The notes beneath the pieces were generated by a model. It was not told the origin of the DNA, did no database searches, and worked only from the letters and a program-made list of their open reading frames with translations. A DNA stretch of 64,000 bases from Petrolisthes cinctipes (lineage: Eukaryota; Arthropoda; Malacostraca; Decapoda; Porcellanidae): the NCBI GenBank assembly GCA_033782935.1, contig JAWQEG010000416.1, forward strand, positions 310,001 through 374,000. The letters are read 5' to 3'. This document shows, piece by piece, positions 1 through 11,406 of this stretch. Each line of letters begins with the position of its first letter. Position 1 is the stretch's first letter. A program made the translations under genes and the position numbers.

Positions 1-3000
1 ACACATATTGACTTTGGGAACCTAAAATATCGATTTTCATCATGTTTTGGGCCTGTATTTTGAAAATACTCTAACACGGTGTAGGCATGTACAGATCGCT
101 TCTGGGACAAAAAAATATCGATTTTTTGGGTGTTTTGAGCCTGAATTTGAGATATAAACGGGTACAGAAGATGCATGCACATATCGACTTTGGCACCCAA
201 AATATCGATTTTGAGCATGTTTTGGGTCTGTATCTTGAAAACATTCTAGCAACGAGTAGGCATCTACAGATCGCTTCTGGGACCCAAAAATATCGAATTT
301 TCGGGTGTTTTGAGCCTGAATTTGGGATATAAACGGGTACAGAAGATGCATGCACATATTGACTTTGGCACCCAAAATATCGATTTTGAGCATGTTTTGG
401 GCCTATATTATAAAAATATTCTAGCACTGAGTAGGCATGTACAGATCGCTTCTGAGACCCAAAAATATCGAATTTTCGGGTGTTTTGAGCTTGAATTTGG
501 GATATAAACGGGTACAGAAGATGCAAACACATATTGACATTGGGCACCTAAAATATTGATTTTCAGCATGTTTTGGGCCTATATTATAAAAATATTCTAG
601 CACTGAGTAGGCATGTACAGATAGCTTCTGGGACCCAAAAATATCGAATTTTCGGGTGTTTTGAGCTTGAATTTGGGATATAAACGGGTACAGAAGATGC
701 ATACACATATTGATTTTGGGCACCTAAAATATCGATTTTCAGCAAGTTTTGGGCCTATATTTAAAAAACACTCTAACACGGAGTATGCACGTACAGATCG
801 CTTAAGGGACCCAAAAATATTGAATTTTCGGGTGTTTTGAGCCTGAATTTGAGATATAAAAGGGTACAGAAGATGCATGCATATATCGACTTTAGGCACC
901 TAAAATATCGATTTTTAGCAGGTTTTGGGCCTATATGTTGAAATAATCTAGCACTGAGTAGGTATGTACAGATCGTTTCTGGGACCCAAAAATATTGAAT
1001 GTTTTGGGTGTTTTGAGCCTGAATTTGAGATATAAACGGGTACAGAAGATGCATGCACATATCGACTTTAGGCACCTAAAATATCGATTTTTAGCAGGTT
1101 TTGGGCCTATATGTTTAAATAATCTAGCACTGAGTAAGTATGTACAGATAGTTTCTGGGACCCAAAAATATTGAATTTTCGGGTGTTTTGAGACTGAATT
1201 TGGGAAATAAACGGGTACAGAAGATACATGAACATATCGACTTTGGGCACCTAAAATATCGATTTTTAGCATGTTTTGGGCCCATATTTTGAAAAAATTC
1301 TAGCACTGAGTAGGCATGTACAGATCACTCCTCGGATTCAAAAATATTGATTTTTCGGGTGTTTGAGCCAGAATTTGAGATATAAACGGGTACAGAAGAT
1401 GCATGCACATATCGACTTTGGGCACGTAAAATATCGATTTTGAGCATGGTTTGGGCCTGTATTTTAAAAATACTCTAGCACGGAGTAGGCATGTACAGAT
1501 CGCTTCTGGCACACAAAAATATCAATTTTTTGGGTGTTTTGAGCCTGAATTTGAGATGTAAACGGTTACAAAAGATGCATGCACATATCGACTTTGGCAC
1601 CCATAATATCGATTTTTAGCATGTTTTGGGCCTGCATTTTGAAAATACTCTAACACGGATTAGGCATGTACAGATCGCTTCTGGGACACAAAATTATCGA
1701 TTTTTTGGGTGTTTTGAGCCTGAATTTGAGACATAAACCGGTACAGAATATGCATGCACATATCGATTTGGGCACCCAAAATATCGATTTTTAGCATGTT
1801 TTGGGCCTATATTTTGAAAATATTCTAGCACTTAGTAGGCATGTACAGATCGCTTCTGGGACCCAAAAATATCGAATTTTTTGGGTGTTTTGAGCCAGAA
1901 TTTGGGATATAACCGAGTACAGAGGATGCATACACATATTGGCTTTGGGCACCAAATATATCAATTTTTATTATGTTTTGGGCCTGTATTGTAAAAATAC
2001 TCTAACACGGAGTAGACATGTACAAATCGCTTTTGGGACCCAAAAATATCGAATTTTCGGGAGTTTTGAGCCTGAATTTGAGATTTAAACGGGTACAGAA
2101 GATGAATGCACATATCGACTTTGGACACCTAAAATATCGATTTTTAGCATGTTTTGGGCCCATATTTTGAAAACATTCTAGCATTGAGTAGGCATGTACA
2201 GATCGCTTTAGGGACTTTAAAAATATCGATTTTTCGGGGATTTTGAGCCTGAATTTGAGATATAAACGGGTACAGATGATACAAGCACATATCGACTTTT
2301 TGCACCTAAAATATCGATTTTGAGCATGTTTTGGGTCTAAATCTTGAAAACATTCTAGCAAGGAGTAGGCATGTACAGATCGCTTCTGGGACCCAAAAAT
2401 ATCGAATTTTCTGTTGTTTTGAACCTGAATTTGGGATATAGATGGGTACAGAAGATGCATACACATTTTGACTTTGGCACGTAAAATATCGATTTTGAGC
2501 ATGTTTTGGGCCTGTATTTTGAAAATACTCTAACATGGAGTAGGCATGTACAGATCGCTTCTGGGACCCAAAAATATCGAATTTTCGGGTGTTTTGAGCC
2601 TGAATTTGGGATATAACCGGGTACAGAAGAGGCATACAGATATTGACTTTGGGCACCTAAAATATTAATTTTCAGCATGTTTTGGGCCTGTATTTCAAAA
2701 ACACCCTAACACGGAGTATGCACGTACAGATCGCTTCTGGGACCCAAAAATATTGAATTGTCGGGTGTTTTGAGCCTGAATTTGAGATATAAACGGGTAC
2801 AGTGGATGCATGCACAGATCGACTTTGGGCACCTAAAATATCGATTTTTAGTATGTTTTGGGCCTCTATTTTGAAAATACTCTTACACGGAATAGACATG
2901 TACATATCACTTTTGGGACCCAAAAATATAGAATTTTCGAGTGTTTTGGGCCTGAATTTGGGAAATAGACGGGTACAGAAGATGCATGCACATATCGACT

Positions 3001-6000
3001 TTGGGCACCGAAAATATCGATTTTTAGCATGTTTTGAGCCCATATTTCAAAAACATTCTAGCACTGACTAGGCATGTACAGATCGCTCCTGGGATTCAAA
3101 AATATCGAATTTTCGGGTGTTTTGAGTCTGATTTTGAGATATAAACGGGTACAGAAGATGCATGCACATATCGACTTTGGACCCCTAAAATATCAATTTT
3201 AACATTTTCGGAGCCTATATTTTGAAAACATTTTAGCACTGAGTAGGCATGTACAGATCGCTTAAGGGACCCAAAAATATTGAATTATCTGAGATTTTGA
3301 GCCTGAATTTGAGATATAAACGGGTACAGAAGATGCATGCACATATCGACTTTTTGTACCTAAAATATCGATTTTGAGCATTTTTTGGGTCTGTATCTTG
3401 AAAACATTCTAGCACTGAGTAGGCATGTACAGATCGCTTCTGGTACCCAAAAATATCGAATTTTCTGTTGTTTTGAACCTGAATTTGGGATATAGACGGG
3501 TACAGAAGATGCATACACATATTGACTTTGGGCACCTAAAATATCGATTTTGAGCATGTTTTGGGCCTATATTATAAAAATATTCTAGCACTGAGTAGGC
3601 ATGTACAGATCGCTTCTGGGACCCGAAAATATCGAATTTTTGGGTGTTTTGAGCCTGAATTTGGGATATAAACTGGTACAGAATATGCATACACATATTG
3701 ACTTTGGGCACATAAAATATTGATTTTCAGCATATTTTTGTCCTGTATTTTGAAAATACTCTAACACGGAGTAGGCATGTACAGATCGCTTAAGGGACCC
3801 AAATATATCGAATTTTCGGGTGTTTTGAACCTGAATTTGGGAAATAAACGGGTACAGAAGATGCATGCACATATCGACTTTGGGCACCAAAAATATCGAT
3901 TTTTAGCATGTTTTGGGCCCATATTTTTAAAACATTCTAGCACTGAGTAGGCATGTACAGATCGCTTCTGGGACACAAAAATATCGATTTTTTGGGTGTT
4001 TTGAGCCTGAATTTGAGATATAAACGGGTACAGAAGATGCATGCACATATCGACTTTGGCACCCAAAATATCGATTTTGAGCATGTTTTGGGCCTATATT
4101 ATAAAAATATTCTAGCATTGAGTAGGTATGTACAGATCGCTTCTGGGACCCAAAAACATCGAATTTTCGGGTGTTTTGAGCCTGAATTTGGGATATAACC
4201 GGGTACAGAGGATGCATACACATATTGGCTTTGGGCACCTAATATATCAATTTTTATTATGTTTTGGGCCTGTATTGTAAAAATACTCTAACACGGAGTA
4301 GACATGTACAAATCGCTTTTGGGACCCAAAAATATCGAATTTTCGGGAGTTTTGAGCCTGAATTTGAGATATAAACGGGTACAGAGGATGCATGCACATA
4401 TCGACTTTGGGCACCTAAAATATCGATTTTTAGTATGTTTTGGGCCTGTATTTTGAAAATACTCTTACACGGAATAGACATGTACATATCACTTTTGGGA
4501 CCCAAAAATATAGAATTTTCGGGTGATTTGGGCCTGAATTTGGGAAATAGACGGGTACAGAAGATGCATACACATATTGACTTTGGGCACCTAAAATATC
4601 GATTTTGAGCATGTTTTGGGCCTGTATTTTGAAAATACTCTAACACGGTGTAGGCATGTACAGATCGCTTCTGGGACACAAAAATATTGATTTTTTGGGT
4701 GTTTTGAGTCTGAATTTGAGATATAAACGGGTACAGAAGATGCATGCACATATAGACTTTGGCACCCAAAATATCGATTTTGAGCATGTTTTGGGCCTAT
4801 ATTATAAAAATATTCTAGCACTGAGTAGGCATGTACAGATCGCTTCTGGGACCCAAAAATATCGAATTTTCGAGTGTTTTGAGCCTGAATTTGGGATATA
4901 ACCGGGTACAGAAGAGGCATATACATATTGACTTTGGGCACCTAAAATATTAATTTTCAGCATGTTTTGGGCCTGTATTTCAAAAACACCCTAACACGGA
5001 GTATGCACGTACAGATCGCTTCTGGGACCCAAAAATATTGAATTGTCTGGTGTTTTGAGCCTGAATTTGAGATATAAACGGGTACAGAGGATGCATGCAC
5101 ATATCGACTTTGGGCACCTAAAATATCGATTTTTAGTATGTTTTGGGCCTGTATTTTGAAAATACTCTTACACGGAATAGACATGTACATATCACTTTTG
5201 GGACCCAAAAATATAGAATTTTCGGGTGTTTTGGGCCTGAATTTGGGAAATAGACGGGTACAGAAGATGCATGTACATATCGACTTTGGGCACCGAAAAT
5301 ATCGATTTTTAGCATGTTTTGAGCCCATATTTCAAAAACATTCTTGCACTGAGTAGGCATGTACAGATCGCTCCTGGGATTCAAAAATATCGAATTTTCG
5401 GGTGTTCTGAGCCTAAATTTGAGATATAAACGGGTACAGAAGATGCATGCACATATCGACTTTGGACCCTTAAAATATCAATTTTAGCATTTTCGGAGCC
5501 TATATTTTGAAAACATTTTAGCACTGAGTAGGCATGTACAGATCGCTTAAGGGACCCAAAAATATTGAATTATCTGAGATTTTGAGCCTGAATTTGAGAT
5601 ATAAACGGGTACAGAAGATGCATGCACATATCGACTTTTTGTACCTAAAATATCGATTTTGAGCATTTTTTGGGTCTGTATCTTGAAAACATTCTAGCAA
5701 GGAGTAGGCATGTACAGATCGCTTCTGGTACCCAAAAATATCGAATTTTCTGTTGTTTTGAACCTGAATTTGGGATATAGACGGGTACAGAAGATGCATA
5801 CACATATTGACTTTGGGCACCTAAAATATCGAATTTGAGCATGTTTTGGGCCTGTATTTTGAAAATACTCTAACACGGTGTAGGCATGTACAGATCGCTT
5901 CTGGGACACAAAAATATTGATTTTTTGGGGGTTTTGAGTCTGAATTTGAGATATAAACGGGTACAGAAGATGCATGCACATATAGACTTTGGCACCCAAA

Positions 6001-7296
6001 ATATCGATTTTGAGCATGTTTTGGGCCTATATTATAAAAATATTCTAGCACTGAGTAGGCATGTACAGATCGCTTCTGCGACCCAAAAATATCGAATTTT
6101 CGGGTGTTTTGAGCCTGAATTTGGGATATAAACTGGTACAGAATATGCATACACATATTGACTTTGGGCACCTAAAATATTGATTTTCAGCATGTTTTGG
6201 TCCTGTATTTTGAAAATACTCTAACACGGAGTAGGCATGTACAGATCGCTTCTAGGACCCAAAAACATCGAATTTTCGGGTGTTTTGAGCCTGAATTTGG
6301 GATATAACCGGGTACAGAGGATGCATACACATATTGGCTTTGGGCACCATATATATTAATTTTTATTATGATTTGGGCCTGTATTGTAAAAATACTCTAA
6401 CACGGAGTAGACATGTACAGATCGCTTTTGGGACCCAAAAATATTGAATTATCTGAGATTTTGAGCCTGAATTTGAGATATAAACGGGTACAGAATATGC
6501 ATGCAGATATCGACTTTTTGTACCTAAAATATCGATTTTGAGCATTTTTTGGGTCTGTATCTTGAAAACATTCTAGCAAGGAGTAGGCATGTACAGATCG
6601 CTTCTGGTACCCAAAAATATCGAATTTTCTGTTGTTTTGAACCTGAATTTGGGATATAGACGGGTACAGAAGATGCATACACATATTGACTTTGGGCACC
6701 TAAAATATCGATTTTGAGCATGTTTTGGGCCTGTATTTTGAAAATACTCTAACACGGTGTAGGCATGTACAGATCGCTTCTGGGACACAAAAATATTGAT
6801 TTTTTGGGTGTTTTGAGTCTGAATTTGAGATATAAACGGGTACAGAAGATGCATGCACATATAGACTTTGGCACCCAAAATATCGATTTTGAGCATGTTT
6901 TGGGCCTATATTATAAAAATATTCTAGCACTGAGTAGGCATGTACAGATCGCTTCTGGGACCCAAAAATATCGAATTTTCGAGTGTTTTGAGCCTGAATT
7001 TGGGATATAACCGGGTACAGAAGAGGCATATACATATTGACTTTGGGCACCTAAAATATTAATTTTCAGCATGTTTTGGGCCTGTATTTCAAAAACACCC
7101 TAACACGGAGTATGCACGTACAGATCGCTTCTGGGACCCAAAAATATTGAATTGTCGGGTGTTTTGAGCCTGAACTTGAGATATAAACGGGTACAGAGGA
7201 TGCATGCACATATCGACTTTGGGCACCTGAAATATCGATTTTTAGTATGTTTTGGGCCTGTATTTTGAAAATACTCTTACACGGAATAGACATGTA
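1..7296. repeat. ~176-bp satellite array, block 1
   Basis: Head-to-tail monomers of 175-176 bp. The landmark GTAGGCATGTACAGATCGCT recurs at 81, about 256, 431 and 607. Each monomer holds two AAAATATCGA(A/T)TTTT cores 87-88 bp apart (about 115, 202, 290), and the halves around them align loosely, so the monomer looks like an old dimer of an ~88-bp unit. Monomers differ mostly by point changes. Block 1 ends at a TA where a foldback transposon is inserted. About 41 monomers are present and the array begins before the window. Length near nucleosome spacing would suit a (peri)centromeric or other heterochromatic satellite; that is inference. Confidence 0.97.
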
Positions 7297-8592
7297 CAGT
7301 CTGTTACAGTTCCGACTGGGCCATCCAGTATCGAGAGATCGTAGATGTGGCAGCAGTGTGTGTGTGTGTGTGTGTGCTCGAAAATTATACGGATCGTCAA
7401 CACTCTCCCTCTGTAGTGAACATGATTCTGACTCAAAGTTCATTCCATAGATGGCGCTGTGTAGTTGTGGAAGGAATGTGGACTGCAGGGTTGAAGTTTC
7501 GGGAAACATCTATGCTCGTGCCAATGAGTCATGAGCTCTCAGGCAGAGTGGTTGAGGAATGCTATTATGGAAATTTAACAACTATATTACACAATGAGTA
7601 GGTGAAGCTAAGGTAAAGTTGTTCGTAGCCTGAACAGTGAATATTTCTTCTTAATGGTTATCATGTTTGGCATGCAACATTGCTCAGCCGTTCTGACAGA
7701 GCTCACGTCTCGTTGCCACGATTGTTAACTTGTTTTTCTACCAACTAGGATCGGGCAGATAGGTGGTTTTATTTGTCCATCATATTTTGGTAAGTATAAT
7801 TTGAGATCACCTTTGATTTCGTATTTTATTTGTAAGTCAGGTTACAATGTATTACATGTATAGTAAAATTCCTTCATTGCTAAATACTTTCTCTCTCTCG
7901 TAATAAAAATGTTAAAGTCAACTGTAATTCTCTCTCTCTCTCTCTCTGAAATAAACACCATCTTATCTTATCCTATCTCTATACTAATGAAATTAGTGAG
8001 GACCAATTCCACAGTTGTTCGTTGTGATTTGTTAGCGCCCAAACGAAAGAAACTAAACTGTGTAAATGACTTGTGTCTGATTTATTGGAAGCATCTGATG
8101 AGTAAAGTATGCAGCTATTGTAATAATACAAATGCTCAATTAATAGTTTTGGTGAATAGGAATAATCAGCTTTTGAGAAATAACGAAGTCTTACAAGTGT
8201 GTTTGGGGAGGACTCTGACAAAATGACTGTGGAATCAGTCCAGGCTCCCTGACATTCTACGTTAATAAACAAATTAGTAGTGTCGAAATAAGCGATCGTT
8301 TTGCCAGTGATAATCAACTCGCATTGATTGTTAACTGGGTTATGTTTGTTTTGAACCCACAGGTGAACGGGGAAGAGGGATCACTCCTAACGACCAAACG
8401 TGTGTTTAACCTACTAATAGATTACCCCAAGTTTTGCTAATAGATACATTAATGTGTGCATAGTAGTAGGTGATCTACCAAATCTGCACACCGTTCACAT
8501 AATGATGGATTTATTCCAGAGATAACGGTGTGTGGCTGTGGAGAAGAGAAGGGCGAAGTCTCAGAAAGTAGCCTAGGTGGGCAAGGTGAACT
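7297..8592 (+). repeat. Left inverted arm of the foldback transposon
   Basis: Reverse-complementary to 9712-11406 apart from point changes and indels. Anchors include the terminal 17 bp, the TG microsatellite near 7358-7376 (CA at 11326-11347), the stretch near 7610-7650 matching 11050-11100, and a final block near 8450-8592 matching 9712-9860. It has only short TC runs (about 7889-7899 and 7929-7947) where the right arm has long GA tracts. No coding sequence is evident; open frames here are short and antisense pairs of each other. Confidence 0.9.
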
Positions 8593-8815
8593 TCGTTGGA
8601 ACCCCATAGAGAACGTGTGGGCTAATATGGTCAACTGCTGGGAGCCAGAGATGGTGGAGCGGAGACTGGAGGCATTAATGGCTCATACCCAGGCTCAGTG
8701 GGAGATGTTCCGCAACAAACCTAACAAATTCGACGCATTGTGGCCTCTGTGCCCGATAGACTGCGTGCTGTCATAGAGGAGGAAGGTGGCTGGACTGGAT
8801 ATTAATTGTCAATGT
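8590..8815 (+). pseudogene. Tc1-like transposase, C-terminal fragment, frameshifted
   Basis: The frame reads RWNPIENVWANMVNCW, the motif around the third acidic residue of the Tc1/mariner DDE/D catalytic domain (family pattern DLNPIENVW). It continues through MAHTQAQWEMFRNKPN. A one-base shift near 8725 moves the rest to another frame, which ends SVPDRLRAVIEEEGGWTGY followed by TAA at 8813-8815, the usual Tc1-like C-terminus. Only about 75 residues of a roughly 340-residue protein remain. The N-terminal helix-turn-helix domains and the first two catalytic aspartates are absent. The fragment starts exactly where the left inverted arm ends, so the arms replaced the rest of the element. Confidence 0.88.
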
Positions 8816-9711
8816 AAATAAAAAATTATTTTGTTTAAATAAATGTTGTTGGGTTGTCAAGGATTGTATAACTCCTACTTTGCCTATTTACATTTATAGA
8901 GTGTCCCTGTCTATTGAAATTATGAACCTGTAAGATGACGAAAGTAGAGAATAACCAGAGTTTTATCTCTCCTCCGGCCAACGAGGATTCAACCGCCGAT
9001 TTTACAGCTGGTTAGCATATTTCTCGAATTTGGCTGGAGAGCAAGAAGTGCTGGGACGAAATGAAGGAAAATTGCTCCTAACATATAGGAATAAAAGTAA
9101 TCATAGGAAATTTTTTAAATAGTCTCAATGTCTTTCCCAGCTCATTTTACCTACTTGACTGCATTTCAACCCAACCATACTTAATCTAACCTAACTGAAC
9201 GGATTGCATTGACCAGGTCAGACTTGAAAAATATGCCTCCGAATAGGGGTCCCTCTGAGTGTGCAGTGTGTTTTAAGATGTGATCTCGGGCACGGACGCG
9301 AATATTTCATATTTCTTTATAATGCAAGTAAATCTTGGTTTAATCACGTGATCTGTCTGACTTTTACTTGGAGCTAATTTTCTTTAGGATTATTACACAT
9401 ACAGCATGATATCGGTAATGTCAATTTAGACACATTCTTCTTTAATTTGTGTAGCTAACGTTATCCATTCATTACTTGATGACTCGAGAAAAAGATACAC
9501 AGAATATGCGAGAGGGATAGTTTCGGAGTAATTTCATAATTCGTAGGATTTATGGTAACGGGTGATACAATAAACAAAGTAATAAAAATCTTTAGGATTT
9601 TATCATTATAAGGAGTCGTTACTCTGAAACGCTCATCAAATACTGACTGGCAAACTACATTCCTAGCTAAAGTAATGACCCTACGTATCCGTTTGCTCAA
9701 CCGGTGCCTTC
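8816..9711. other. Central unpaired segment of the foldback transposon
   Basis: AT-rich single-copy loop between the transposase remnant and the right arm. Short open frames occur but none shows a recognisable domain, splice pattern or codon bias. I see no RNA gene or repeat in it. Confidence 0.6.
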
Positions 9712-10022
9712 CAGTGAACTTCACCTTGCCCACCTACTTTCCGAAACTTCGCCCTTCTCTTCCCCACAGCCACACACCGTTATCTCTGGAATAAATAAAT
9801 CATTATGTGAACGATGTGCAAATTTGGTAAAACACCTACTGTTATGCACACACTATTTTTCACTACAAAAGGTTAATTAGCAAAAATCTGGGTAATCTAT
9901 TAGGAGGTTAAACACACGTTTGGTCGCTAGGAGTGATCCCTCTTCCCCATTCAGGTGTGGCTTCTCAACAAACATAACCCAGTTAATATAACAATCAATG
10001 CCAGTTGATTATCATTGGCAAA

Positions 10023-10330
10023 TTGATTGATTGATTGATTGATTTTTGGCGCTGCAACATCGAGATCATATAGCGCCAGAAGAAGGTGATAGAAGAGGTG
10101 GGACAGCAAGCAGGAAGGAAATAGAAAGAAAAGAGACAGTTGAATAACTGAAAGAGATTGGCTGGGGCCGAAGGGGCGCCCAAACCCTTAAAGTATTGCC
10201 CTCTATCACTACCGGCAATACCCCCCTACGGGGTCTAAAGGACAAAGGGAGAAGAGGTGGAGATGAGGGAAAGGTGAAGAAAGAACAGGATAATAAAAGT
10301 GAAGAAGTTAGAAGGAGGTGAAGAAGAATC
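10023..10330 (-). mobile_element. Short retroposon with (AATC)n tail
   Basis: On the minus strand this ~308-bp insert ends in four or five AATC repeats, typical of a retroposed 3' tail. It is flanked by a perfect 13-bp direct duplication TATCATTGGCAAA (10010-10022 and 10331-10343). The left arm of the host foldback element near 8300 has the same region without the insert, giving a direct empty site. A GGGGGGTATTGCC block and a GGCGCCCCTTCGGCCCC block lie upstream of the tail. I recall similar sequences as common short retroposons or LINE 3' ends in decapod crustaceans, which is not proven here. No open frame is evident, so it was probably mobilised in trans. Confidence 0.88.
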
Positions 10331-10694
10331 TATCATTGGCAAAAAGATCACATATTTCGACACTTATTTGTTTAACGTAGAATATCAAGGGGTCAGAGCC
10401 GGTCCCACATAATCATTTTGTTTGTCAGATTCCTCCCCAAACACACTCGTAAGCCTTCGTTATTTCCCAAAAGCTGAGTATACCTATTCACCAAAACTAT
10501 CAAGCACTAGTATTATTACAATATCTGTAAACTTTACTACTCAGATTAATCCAATAAATCAGTCAAAAGTCATTTACACAGTTTAGATTCTTTCGTTTGG
10601 GCGCTAACAAACTACAACGAACAACTGTGGAATTGGTCCTAAATCTCCATACGATTTCATATCTAAATAGACTGGATAAGATAAGATAGTGTTC

Positions 10695-10698
<4 letters not shown>

Positions 10699-10765
<67 letters not shown>

Positions 10766-10775
10766 CAGTATACTT

Positions 10776-10847
<72 letters not shown>
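10699..10847. repeat. Two expanded (GA)n tracts in the right arm
   Basis: GA runs of about 64 bp (10699-10762) and 68 bp (10780-10847) separated by ATTACAGTATACTTTAAC. The matching tracts in the left arm are about 19 and 11 bp, so expansion happened after the arms formed. Confidence 0.95.
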
Positions 10848-10850
<3 letters not shown>

Positions 10851-11406
10851 AGTAATTAGTAATGAAGGAATTTTACTAAGCATGTAATACAGTGTAACGT
10901 GAATTACAAATAAAATACAAAATCAGAGGTGAACATCAAATAATGCTTACCAAAATATGATGGCCAAAGCAAACAACCTATCTGCTCGATCTTAGTTGGT
11001 AGAAAAACAAGAAAACAATGCAATGTTGCATGCTAAACATGAAATCCATTTAGAAAAAATATTCACTGTTCAGGCTACAAACAACTTTACCTTAACTTCA
11101 CCTGCTCATTGTGTAATATAGTTGTTAAATTTCCATAATAGCATTCCTCAACCACTCTGCCTGAGAGCTCATGACTCATTGGCACGAGCATAGATGTTTC
11201 CCGAAACTTCAACCCTGCAGTCCACATTCCTTCCACAACTACACAGCGCCATCTATGGAATGAACTTTGAGGCAGAATCATGTTCACTACAGAGGGAGAG
11301 TGTTGACGATCCGTATAATTTTCGAGCACACACACACACACACACACTGCTGCCACATCTACGATCTCTCGATACTGGGTGGCCCAGTCGGAACTGTAAC
11401 AGACTG

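Larger units (their letters stand above)
7297..11406. mobile_element. Tc1/mariner-type foldback transposon with ~1.3-kb inverted arms
   Basis: The ends are inverted repeats beginning CAGTCTGTTACAGTTCC, flanked by TA on both sides (7295-7296 and 11407-11408). Removing the element joins ...gacatgTAcatatcac..., exactly the satellite sequence seen uninterrupted near 5190. TA duplication and CAGT-like termini fit the Tc1/mariner superfamily. The arms extend inward about 1.3 kb (7297-8592 and 9712-11406, the right one lengthened by a nested retroposon and expanded GA tracts). The centre holds only the C-terminal end of a Tc1-like transposase. A full transposase is not present, so this copy is non-autonomous. 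Confidence 0.92.
9712..11406 (-). repeat. Right inverted arm of the foldback transposon
   Basis: Reverse complement of 7297-8592. It is longer because it carries a retroposon (10023-10330 plus one 13-bp target duplicate) and two expanded GA tracts. Outside those the two arms align nearly end to end with scattered substitutions, so the arms have diverged since they formed and are not recently homogenised. Confidence 0.9.

Noticed and set aside
7909..8317. 105-112-codon frames in the left arm of the foldback transposon
   Set aside because: They are mirrored only in part in the right arm, have no domain, and lie antisense to each other.
10563..10883. Ser/Leu-rich ORF across GA tracts, and the same at 53632-54129
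   Set aside because: Pure microsatellite translation.
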